DNA from: Trichomonas vaginalis G3
Lineage: Eukaryota > Parabasalia > Trichomonadida > Trichomonadidae
Length of the DNA: 64,000 nucleotides
NCBI RefSeq assembly: GCF_026262505.1
Contig: NC_067206.1
Coordinates: 4,926,879 to 4,990,878 of the forward strand
Direction: 5' to 3'
Under the pieces are notes generated by a model. It saw only the letters and a list, made by a program, of their open reading frames with translations, did not search any database and was not told where the DNA came from. Shown here one piece after another: positions 19,174-29,600 of this stretch (positions within the stretch are counted from its first letter, which is position 1; each line of letters opens with the position of its first letter). The position numbers and the translations under genes were made by a program.

Positions 19174-21954
19174 TCACTTCTTAACAAAGTAATATGTGCT
19201 TCTTACACCACCATAGCTCAAACGTTTCTTTTCAAACATCGATTGAAACTTATTTTGAGCCATTGGCTTTAGTCTCTTTTTCTTCAAATACGCCAAGAAA
19301 TCTTCTTCACATCTTTTCACTTCATAGCCTTCTTTAAACTCCTCCTTGTTAAGTTCTATGAAATCCTTTATCTCATTCTTTGTTGCAATGGCTTCTTCAC
19401 GAACGACATCGTGAACTATTTCATCATTGCATTCATGTATGACCTCCTTACTGTTCTCATGAACTATTTCAACACTGTTCTCATGTATGACCTCCTCACT
19501 GTTCTCATGAACTATTTCATCATTGCATTCATGTATGACCTCTTCACTGTTCTCATGAACTATTTCATCATTGCATTCATGTATGACCTCTTCACTGTTC
19601 TCATGAACTATTTCATCATTGCATTCATGTATGACCTCCTCACTGTTCTTGTGAACTATTTCATCATTGCATTCATGTATGACCTCTTCACTGTTCTCAT
19701 GAACTATTTCAACACTGTTCTCATGAACGACCTCCTTACTGTCTTTCATAAGCGTTTCAAAGTCTCCTTTACTCATTACTTCAATCTCATGCTGTTCACA
19801 GTAGTACTTAAACTCACTGTATATGTCTTTGTTGTATGTTATATTGCTTCCCATGTACTCCATGAATTTTTCAAGCACTTCCTCATAATTCACTGTTTCT
19901 TTCTTTCCACGACCTTCTAATATCATACTTGCTTCGTAAATATAACTTCTTGCAGAACCGTCTCGCTTTCTACTTCTCTTCACAAATTCTCTCATCTTGC
20001 CACCAAATACATTTGAACTACATGCAAAGAATTCATTCTCCTTCGCAAATTCTTTATATCTTCTGTAGCACTCTGTACAATTCCATCCGGATACAAACTT
20101 TTCATAGAACTCCTCGTAAAACATTTGGTAAGGTGTTTTGTTCATTTCGATGAGTTCTTGTTTAGCCCTGGTGAATGGTATCTTCCTTACATCAAATTCA
20201 CTTAAATCTTTCTTCATGAAGTACGTCAGTAAGTTTGAATAAAACTCTTCATTAAAGCTTTCAATGAGATTTGAGAAATATTCGTAATTTCCTTTGTATC
20301 TGCTGCTTACGTCAATGACAACAAATCTTCTGTCGTCTTTATCAATCTTTACTGAGTTGAAGTTGTTAGATATCATGATGATATTACAAACATTCTCTAT
20401 CTTTCTTACTGGCTGACACTTCTGATTTAAGTCCAACTGAGTCTCTGTTACTATTGACTTTAGTGCGTCGTGGTTCATGACCTTAGACGTATCGCATGAG
20501 CTTAGTTCATTGCATACGATGAGCTTCATGTTCTCAATAGCAGCATTGAATCTACCAACCACATTCTCTATTGCCGTTATATTATTGTTGGCGTACTTGC
20601 TAATGAGCTCGCATAGAACATTACTAAGTACATTCTTACCAGTTCCTTGCTTTCCTATTAACAAAAGTACTGTTCCAGTCTTTCCACAAGGATTTTGAAC
20701 GATGTAGGCGAACCAGTTCAAAACATACTCATAAAGCTCTTCATCCTCATTACATATGACATCGTGAACATGTTTCAAATATCCTTCAATAACGCTTTCA
20801 TCTACTTCATTCAGTACCTCATACTCATATCCTCTGAAATAGCTGTAAATGTCATCTCTTTCGTCAAAGAATCTCATGCCTGACTTCATAAGATAGTTCT
20901 TGTTCTGACCCGCTTCATAAATCATCAGTGCGTTCACATCCTTCTCCTCAATACGTCCTACATAAACACTCTTCATGAGCTTATTGAATTCCTTGCTATC
21001 TACTGACACAAGTGTTGTTGTGTCTCGTATTCCATCATAATCTTTCACTAGATATGTCATACGTGCTCCGTCAATAACAACAACACATCTTCTTAAGTCA
21101 TTTATAACACTAGCTATGTCAATACCTTCTTCACTCATGTACTTATTTTTCCTCAAGTCCTTTAGTGTGAAAGTGTCTCTAAGTTCTATTTCAAACAATT
21201 CATTTACACATCCTTTGCAATACTTCTCTATAAAATATTTCTGTCGTTCTTTACTAAGTTTCTTAACAGCTCTAAAGAACCATGTGTTTTGACTCAAACA
21301 TCCTTCACAACTTCTCTCATTCATTCCTAGTTCTTTCATGTCATTATCTTCAACCTCTATGGTCTCATTGACTAAGGTCAAAGGGTTCTTAGTCATTGCT
21401 GGTCTTATCTGAAACAATGTTTGTGCAACAGGTTTAACTAGTTCAGCAACGTCCTTCCTTAATATGAATAGCTGTTTCCACTCATCTTTGCTAACAGTTC
21501 TTTCATAACCACTGACAGTAATGATTTCATTTGCTGACCTTAGACACTTATGTTCTATCATTTGTATTGCTTTTGTGTAAGGCTTTCGTGAGCATAGGTT
21601 GTATATGTCATTCCTGCAATGTTCATTCATGCCAATAGTACTAAATCCTTTCTTTGCTGTTGAGTGCATAATATCCATTAGTTCCTGTGTTCGTATTGCT
21701 GTCTCATAAAATACAACAAGACCTTTGTCATCTATGACGTACTTACCGAAAACATTGCTTATATTCTTTAACCATGAAATAACATCCTCATTCATGCTGT
21801 CAAACATGAAGTAAGGTCTTACATACTCTTCACTTATAAGATACTCCACAAAGTACTTGTTAAGCTCTATGTCCTCGTGAGCGATTTCATTAGGTTTGAT
21901 ATTAGTTCCTTTTGTCATTGCTGTCATGTACTTCACTCTCATAGTTCCTTTCAA
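19174..21954 (-). CDS. SF3-type (D5-like) helicase, 926 aa
   Basis: A replication helicase of virus type. The P-loop (LIGKQGTGKNVL) is near residue 430, the Walker B-like block (MKLIVCNEL) near 476, and a motif-C block (IIMISNNFNSVKIDKDDRR) near 525, the usual SF3/D5 arrangement. The N-terminal 400 residues contain Cys-rich patches (CEGC, CKGC) and might hold a primase-like part, but no primase motif is certain. At about 736-848 there are roughly fourteen 8-residue units of the EVIHECND / EIVHENSE sort. It is the largest gene in B and presumably drives its replication with a borrowed polymerase. This left-arm copy is intact; a worn copy is at 32594-35346. Confidence 0.75.
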   Translation of the reverse strand: MKGTMRVKYMTAMTKGTNIKPNEIAHEDIELNKYFVEYLISEEYVRPYFMFDSMNEDVISWLKNISNVFGKYVIDDKGLVVFYETAIRTQELMDIMHSTAKKGFSTIGMNEHCRNDIYNLCSRKPYTKAIQMIEHKCLRSANEIITVSGYERTVSKDEWKQLFILRKDVAELVKPVAQTLFQIRPAMTKNPLTLVNETIEVEDNDMKELGMNERSCEGCLSQNTWFFRAVKKLSKERQKYFIEKYCKGCVNELFEIELRDTFTLKDLRKNKYMSEEGIDIASVINDLRRCVVVIDGARMTYLVKDYDGIRDTTTLVSVDSKEFNKLMKSVYVGRIEEKDVNALMIYEAGQNKNYLMKSGMRFFDERDDIYSYFRGYEYEVLNEVDESVIEGYLKHVHDVICNEDEELYEYVLNWFAYIVQNPCGKTGTVLLLIGKQGTGKNVLSNVLCELISKYANNNITAIENVVGRFNAAIENMKLIVCNELSSCDTSKVMNHDALKSIVTETQLDLNQKCQPVRKIENVCNIIMISNNFNSVKIDKDDRRFVVIDVSSRYKGNYEYFSNLIESFNEEFYSNLLTYFMKKDLSEFDVRKIPFTRAKQELIEMNKTPYQMFYEEFYEKFVSGWNCTECYRRYKEFAKENEFFACSSNVFGGKMREFVKRSRKRDGSARSYIYEASMILEGRGKKETVNYEEVLEKFMEYMGSNITYNKDIYSEFKYYCEQHEIEVMSKGDFETLMKDSKEVVHENSVEIVHENSEEVIHECNDEIVHKNSEEVIHECNDEIVHENSEEVIHECNDEIVHENSEEVIHECNDEIVHENSEEVIHENSVEIVHENSKEVIHECNDEIVHDVVREEAIATKNEIKDFIELNKEEFKEGYEVKRCEEDFLAYLKKKRLKPMAQNKFQSMFEKKRLSYGGVRSTYYFVKK
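19411..19747 (-). repeat. 48-bp coding repeat in the helicase gene
   Basis: About seven 48-bp units, each two 8-residue modules (SEEVIHEC / NDEIVHEN). It is acidic and His-containing, and probably a flexible or metal-binding linker before the C-terminal ~75 residues. Copy number differs between the two arms. Confidence 0.85.
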
Positions 21955-22042
21955 TAGCGTAAAAATACTTCATTGTTTCATAACTGCTCTAAATTCTGTT
22001 CAAAATTCGTACAACATAACTTTTTAACATTAGTGAAAGAAC

Positions 22043-22747
22043 ATGAGCGAAACAACAACATCTAACATTACAGAAGAAGTCAATGACAATGCCGATGAAA
22101 ACATTACAGAAGGAGCTAGTGAAAATATTGACGAGTTCAGTGAGGAAGAAGATATTGAGGACGTCAATGAGAACGTTAGTGGGGAACAAACTCAATGGGA
22201 AACATTGAGAAATCATGAAGATTATGAGATTTGTACGACATATCCTTTTACTATTCGTCGAAAGAAAGACAAACATATTATGAGTGAATGCTTAAATAAT
22301 TATGGTTATATTGTGCTTAGTTTAAACAACAAAATGTACTTAAAGCATAGAAGTATTGCAGAACAGTGGATTGAAAATCCAAACAATTTGAAAGAAATAG
22401 ACCATATAAATCATGATAGAACGGACAACAGAATCTCAAACCTTCGTTGGTGTTCTAGATCTGAAAACAATAGAAATAAAAGCAAGTATGGTGATATAGT
22501 TTATGAGTTCGTTGATGAAATATCTGACGAAGCTGTTGAAATAACAGATTATGGTAAGCATTCGTTTGAGTTCTACTACTATGTTGAGAATGAGGACGCA
22601 TTCTATTATTATACAGGTCCTAACTATCGAAAACTTCATATAAACTTTACAAAAACAGGTGCTGCTTATGTTTGTATGATAGATACAGAAAACAAGAGTG
22701 TAATCTTATTCATAAACAAATTCAAACGCTTGTACGGCTTCATGTAG
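22043..22747 (+). CDS. NUMOD4/HNH endonuclease, 234 aa
   Basis: After an acidic ~45-residue leader, a NUMOD4-like stretch (ETLRNHEDYEICTTYPF) leads into an HNH_3-type nuclease core (LKHRSIAEQWI, EIDHINHDRTDNRISNLRW, SENNRNK), typical of homing endonucleases of large viruses and phages. The gene is divergent from the helicase gene, 88 bp away. It could cut DNA to help B spread, or to exchange arms. ATTATTTTTC follows the stop. The left-arm copy is whole; the right-arm copy at 31790-32494 is worn. The nuclease call is firm; the homing role is inference. Confidence 0.82.
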   Translation: MSETTTSNITEEVNDNADENITEGASENIDEFSEEEDIEDVNENVSGEQTQWETLRNHEDYEICTTYPFTIRRKKDKHIMSECLNNYGYIVLSLNNKMYLKHRSIAEQWIENPNNLKEIDHINHDRTDNRISNLRWCSRSENNRNKSKYGDIVYEFVDEISDEAVEITDYGKHSFEFYYYVENEDAFYYYTGPNYRKLHINFTKTGAAYVCMIDTENKSVILFINKFKRLYGFM

Positions 22748-22789
22748 GACAAACATTATTTTTCAACACTAACGCCAACACGTAGGACA

Positions 22790-25783
22790 AACATTCATGA
22801 CTAACATTACTGTATAACATAGACACTAACTTCATCGAAACTAAACGTAAATGTTTTGTCATGATTTCTTCGTATATGTTTTGTTATGACTTCATCGTAT
22901 ATGCTTTGTCAAGATTTCATCGTAAATGTTTTGTCATGATTTCTTCGTATATGCTTTGTCAAGACTTTGTCAAGACTTTGTCAAGATTTCATCGTAAATG
23001 TTTTGTCAAGATTTCATCGTAAATGATTTGTCATGATTTCATCGTATATGTTTTGTCAAAACTTCATCGTAAACACTTTGTCATGATTTCATCGTAAATG
23101 TTTTGTCATGACTTCATCGTAAATGTTTTGTCATGACTTCATCGTAAATGCTTTGTCATGATTTCTTCGTAAATGTTTTGTCATGATTTCATCGAAACTA
23201 AACGTATATGTTTTGTTATGATTTCATCGTAAATGCTTTGTCGAACTTAAACGTAAATGTTTTCAGTGTCACCACGTCACCATGTCACCAGGTTATTTAA
23301 CTTCTCTTAAAATTACTGACAACATGACATTTTGACAACAACACAGGAAATAAATGTTATCGTTTATGTTTTCATTAATGATTTCATAAATGTTTTGTCA
23401 TGACTTCATCGTAAATGTTTTGTCATGACTTCATCGAAACTAAACGTATATGTTTTGTTATGACTTCATCGAAACTAAACGTATATGTTTTGTTATGACT
23501 TCATCGTAAATGTTTTGTCATGACTTCATCGAAACTAAACGTATATGTTTTGTTATGACTTCATCGAAACTAAACGTATATGTTTTGTTATGACTTCATC
23601 GTATATGTTTTGTTATGACTTCATCGTAAATGTTTTGTCATGACTTCATCGTAAATGTTTTGTCATGACTTCATCGTAAATGTTTTGTCATGACTTCATC
23701 GAAACTAAACGTATATGTTTTGTTATGACTTCATCGTAAATGTTTTGTCATGACTTCATCGAAACTAAACGTATATGTTTTGTTATGACTTCATCGAAAC
23801 TAAACGTATATGTTTTGTTATGACTTCATCGTATATGTTTTGTTATGACTTCATCGTAAATGTTTTGTCATGACTTCATCGTAAATGTTTTGTCATGACT
23901 TCATCGTAAATGTTTTGTCATGACTTCATCGTAAATGTTTTGTCATGACTTCATCGAAACTAAACGTATATGTTTTGTTATGACTTCATCGTATATGTTT
24001 TGTTATGACTTCATCGTAAATGTTTTGTCATGACTTCATCGAAACTAAACGTATATGTTTTGTCATGACTTCATCGTAATGAACGTATATGTTTTGTTAT
24101 GACTTCATCGTAAATGCTTTGTCATGATTTCATCGAAACTAAACGTATATGTTTTGTTATGACTTCATCGAAACTAAACGTATATGTTTTGTTATGACTT
24201 CATCGTATATGTTTTGTTATGACTTCATCGTAAATGTTTTGTCATGACTTCATCGTAAATGTTTTGTCATGACTTCATCGAAACTAAACGTATATGTTTT
24301 GTTATGACTTCATCGAAACTAAACGTATATGTTTTGTTATGACTTCATCGAAACTAAACGTATATGTTTTGTTATGACTTCATCGTATATGTTTTGTTAT
24401 GACTTCATCGTAAATGTTTTGTCATGACTTCATCGTAAATGTTTTGTCATGACTTCATCGAAACTAAACGTATATGTTTTGTTATGACTTCATCGAAACT
24501 AAACGTATATGTTTTGTTATGACTTCATCGAAACTAAACGTATATGTTTTGTTATGACTTCATCGTAAATGTTTTGTCATGACTTCATCGTAAATGTTTT
24601 GTCAAAACTTCATCGTATATGTTTTGTTATGACTTCATCGTAAATGTTTTGTCATGACTTCATCGTAAATGTTTTGTCATGACTTCATCGAAACTAAACG
24701 TATATGTTTTGTTATGACTTCATCGAAACTAAACGTATATGTTTTGTTATGACTTCATCGTAAATGTTTTGTCATGACTTCATCGAAACTAAACGTATAT
24801 GTTTTGTTATGACTTCATCGAAACTAAACGTATATGTTTTGTTATGACTTCATCGTATATGTTTTGTTATGACTTCATCGTAAATGTTTTGTCATGACTT
24901 CATCGTAAATGTTTTGTCATGACTTCATCGTAAATGTTTTGTCATGACTTCATCGTAAATGTTTTGTCATGACTTCATCGTAAATGTTTTGTCATGATTT
25001 CATCGTAAATGTTTTGTCATGACTTCATCGTAAATGTTTTGTCAAAACTTCATCGTAATGAGTGTAAATGACCCAAAAATAATGTTTACGTTAATGGTTT
25101 CAGGTTATTCAATAATGAATTATTTTTGAATAACTGAGGGTGTCACTACGTCACCATGTGTCACTCGGTTAATTAACTTCTCTGAAAATTACTGACAACA
25201 TGACATTTTGACAACACAGCGGGGAGGGTATTTATGAATTATTTTTGAAGAACTGAAGGTGTCACTACGTCAACATGTGTCACTCGGTTAATTAACTTCT
25301 CTGAAAATTACTGACAACATGACATTTTGACAACAGTCCTGGAAATATATTTTATCGTTAATGGTTTGTCAAAACTTCATCGTAAATGTTTTGTCAAACA
25401 TGAACGTAAACACTTTGTCAAACATGAACGTAAATGCTTTGTCATGACTTCATCGTAAATGTTTTGTCAAACATGAACGTAAACACTTTGTCAAACATGA
25501 ACGTAAACACTTTGTCAAACATGAGCGTATATCCTTTGTCAAACATGAACGTAAACACTTTGTCAAACATGAGACAACATGACATTTTGACAACACAGCA
25601 GGATTAATGAGGAAGGCACTTATGAATTATTTTTGAAGAACTGAGGGTGTCACTACGTCACCATGTGTCACTCGGTTAATTAACTTCTCTTAAAAAGTGT
25701 GACAACATGACATTTTGACAACAGTCCCGGAAATGATTTGTCATGACTTCATCGTAAATGACCAAAAATAATGTTTAGGTGAA
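22790..25783. repeat. Left-arm minisatellite, 25-bp unit
   Basis: Over a hundred units built on ATGACTTCATCGTAAATG and TTTTGTC, period 25 bp, with a 35-bp variant that adds AAACTAAACG. Units are near-identical in the middle (about 23400-25060) and more varied at the edges. It is interrupted by four copies of an ~85-bp module (about 23265, 25139, 25258, 25644) with GTCACTACGTCACCATG and AACATGACATTTTGAC. No gene is supported. Confidence 0.92.
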
Positions 25784-26600
25784 GAGTATTATAAGGCATT
25801 TTGTGAAGAATATAACAAGCATAACGAGGTGAAGCCAACATTGCTACAGCGTTTACTAAAAGTCTATGAACATAATAACCTTTCAAACCAGGAGCCAAAT
25901 TCTTGCGATTTTCGTACGGAATCTCTTCCCTCGGTTTTCCGAGGGAAGCAATCATATGAGGAAATTCACCTAAACATTATTTTTGTCTGATTTACATCTA
26001 ATGAAAAAGTTTAGAAGAATTTTCTTATTCTTTCTGGTATATTTTTTGTCTTTCCAGTACTCCCGCTCTAATGGTCCCAGATGTGTTGGCTTCGACTCTC
26101 TCAAGTTCTTAGATGGTATAACATCTTCAACGCCTCCTTCATAAGTCTTGACAAAGTCATGACAAATCATTTACGATGAAGTCTTGACAAATCATTTACG
26201 AAGAAGTCTTGACAAATCATTTACGATGAAGTTATGACAAAGTCATGACAAAACATTTACGATGAAGTCATGACAAATCATTTACGATGAAGTCTTGACA
26301 AATCATTTACGTTTAAGTTCGATGAAGCATTTACGATGAAGTCTTGACAAATCATTTACGATGAAGTCTTGACAAATCATTTACGTTTAAGTTCGATGAA
26401 GCATTTACGATGAAGTCTTGACAAATCATTTACGAAGAAGTCATGACAAATCATTTACGATGAAGTCTTGACAAATCATTTACGTTTAAGTTCGATGAAT
26501 CATTTACGATGAAGTCTTGACAAATCATTTACGAAGAAGTCATGACAAATCATGAGGGTGAAAAACCGGGTGAAAAAGAGGTGAAATCTCACCTCTTCAC
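25784..26600. other. Palindrome centre of element B with captured gene fragments
   Basis: This non-palindromic middle holds three things. First, 25784-25965 is a fragment matching the KilA-N gene remnant of Polinton A (around 39170-39310). Second, 25978-26155 is a fragment matching the 3' end of the Polinton integrase gene (around 41295-41450). Third, 26156-26555 is a run of GAAGTCTTGACAAATC units, followed by a copy of the subterminal GGTGA/TCACC palindrome (26580-26593). Both gene fragments are partial and in the same orientation as in A. They differ somewhat from the A copies, so they came from a sister element or from an older capture. Confidence 0.8.
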
Positions 26601-29600
26601 CTAAACATTATTTTTGGTCATTTACGATGAAGTCATGACAAATCATTTCCGGGACTGTTGTCAAAATGTCATGTTGTCACACTTTTTAAGAGAAGTTAAT
26701 TAACCGAGTGACACATGGTGACGTAGTGACACCCTCAGTTCTTCAAAAATAATTCATAAGTGCCTTCCTCATTAATCCTGCTGTGTTGTCAAAATGTCAT
26801 GTTGTCTCATGTTTGACAAAGTGTTTACGTTCATGTTTGACAAAGGATATACGCTCATGTTTGACAAAGTGTTTACGTTCATGTTTGACAAAGTGTTTAC
26901 GTTCATGTTTGACAAAACATTTACGATGAAGTCATGACAAAGCATTTACGTTCATGTTTGACAAAGTGTTTACGTTCATGTTTGACAAAACATTTACGAT
27001 GAAGTCATGACAAAGCATTTACGATGAAGTTTTGACAAACCATTAACGATAAAATATATTTCCAGGACTGTTGTCAAAATGTCATGTTGTCAGTAATTTT
27101 CAGAGAAGTTAATTAACCGAGTGACACATGTTGACGTAGTGACACCCTCAGTTATTCAAAAATAATTCATTATTGAATAACCTGAAACCATTAACGTAAA
27201 CATTATTTTTGGGTCATTTACACTCATTACGATGAAACCATGACAAAACATTAACGATGAAATCATGACATAGAGTTTACGTTCATGTTTGACAAAGCAT
27301 TTACGATGAAGTTTTGACAAAGTCTTTCGTTCATGTTTAACAAAGTCTTTCGTTCATGTTTGACATAGTGTTTACGTTCATGTTTGACAAAGTGTTTACG
27401 TTTAAGTTCGACAAAGGATATATGATGAAGTCATGACAAAGCATTTACGATGAAATCATGACATAGAGTTTACGTTCATGTTTGACATAGTGTTTACGTT
27501 CATGTTTGACAAAGCATTTACGTTCATGTTCGACAAAGGATATATGATGAAGTCATGACAAAGCATTTACGATGAAGTTTTGACAAAACATTTACGATGA
27601 AATCATGACAAAACATATACGTTTAGTTTCGATGAAGTTCGACAAAGTCTTTCGTTCATGTTTGACAAAGTGTTTACGTTCATGTTTGACAAAGTGTTTA
27701 CGTTCATGTTTGACAAAACATTTACGATGAAATCATGACAAAGCATTTACGATGAAGTCATGACAAAGCATTTACGATGAAATCATGACATAGTGTTTAC
27801 GTTCATGTTTGACATAGAGTTTACGTTCATGTTTGACATAGTGTTTACGTTCATGTTTGACAAAGCATATACGATGAAATCATGACAAAACATATACGAT
27901 GAAATCATGACATAGTGTTTACGTTCATGTTTGACATAGAGTTTACGTTCATGTTTGACATAGAGTTTACGTTCATGTTTGACATAGTGTTTACGTTCAT
28001 GTTTGACATAAAGTTTACGTTCATGTTTGACATAGTGTTTACGTTCATGTTTGACAAAGCATATACGATGAAATCATGACATAGAGTTTACGTTCATGTT
28101 TGACAAAGCATTTACGTTCATGTTTGACAAAGCATTTACGATGAAGTCATGACAAAGCATTTACGATGAAGTCATGACAAAGTGTTTACGATGAAATCAT
28201 GACATAGAGTTTACGTTCATGTTTGACATAGAGTTTACGTTCATGTTTGACATAGTGTTTACGTTCATGTTTGACAAAGCGTTTACGATGAAATCATGAC
28301 ATAGTGTTTACGTTCATGTTTGACATAGTGTTTACGTTCATGTTTGACAAAGCATATACGATGAAATCATGACAAAACATATACGATGAAGTTTTGACAA
28401 AGCATTTACGATGAAATCATGACATAGAGTTTACGTTCATGTTTGACAAAGCATTTACGTTCATGTTTGACAAAGGATATACGATGAAATCATGACAAAG
28501 TGTTTACGTTCATGTTTGACAAAGCATTTACGTTCATGTTTGACAAAGCATTTACGATGAAATCATGACAAAGCATTTACGATGAAGTTTTGGCAAAGCA
28601 TTTACGATGAAATCATGACATAGTGTTTACGTTCATGTTTGACATAGAGTTTACGTTCATGTTTGACATAGTGTTTACGTTCATGTTTGACATAGTGTTT
28701 ACGATGAAATCATGACATAGAGTTTACGTTCATGTTTGACAAAGCATTTACGTTCATGTTTGACAAAGCATTTACGATGAAATCATGACAAAGCATTTAC
28801 GATGAAGTTTTGGCAAAGCATTTACGATGAAATCATGACATAGAGTTTACGTTCATGTTTGACAAAGCATTTACGATGAAATCATGACATACTGTTTACG
28901 TTCATGTTTGACATAGAGTTTACGTTCATGTTTGACATAGTGTTTACGTTCATGTTTGACAAAGCATATACGATGAAATCATGACAAAACATATACGATG
29001 AAGTTTTGACAAAGCATTTACGATGAAATCATGACATAGAGTTTACGTTCATGTTTGACAAAGCATTTACGTTCATGTTTGACAAAGGATATACGTTCAT
29101 GTTTGACAAAACATTTACGATGAAATCATGACAAAGCATTTACGATGAAGTTTTGGCAAAGCATTTACGATGAAATCATGACATAGTGTTTACGTTCATG
29201 TTTGACATAGAGTTTACGTTCATGTTTGACATAGTGTTTACGTTCATGTTTGACATAGTGTTTACGATGAAATCATGACATAGAGTTTACGTTCATGTTT
29301 GACAAAGCATTTACGTTCATGTTTGACAAAGCATTTACGATGAAATCATGACAAAGCATTTACGATGAAGTTTTGGCAAAGCATTTACGATGAAATCATG
29401 ACATAGAGTTTACGTTCATGTTTGACAAAGCATTTACGATGAAATCATGACATACTGTTTACGTTCATGTTTGACATAGAGTTTACGTTCATGTTTGACA
29501 TAGTGTTTACGTTCATGTTTGACAAAGCATATACGATGAAATCATGACAAAACATATACGATGAAGTTTTGACAAAGCATTTACGATGAAATCATGACAT

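Noticed and set aside
19411-19920. 169-aa plus-strand frame rich in Tyr/Phe/Leu
   Set aside because: The shadow of the helicase repeat region on the opposite strand.
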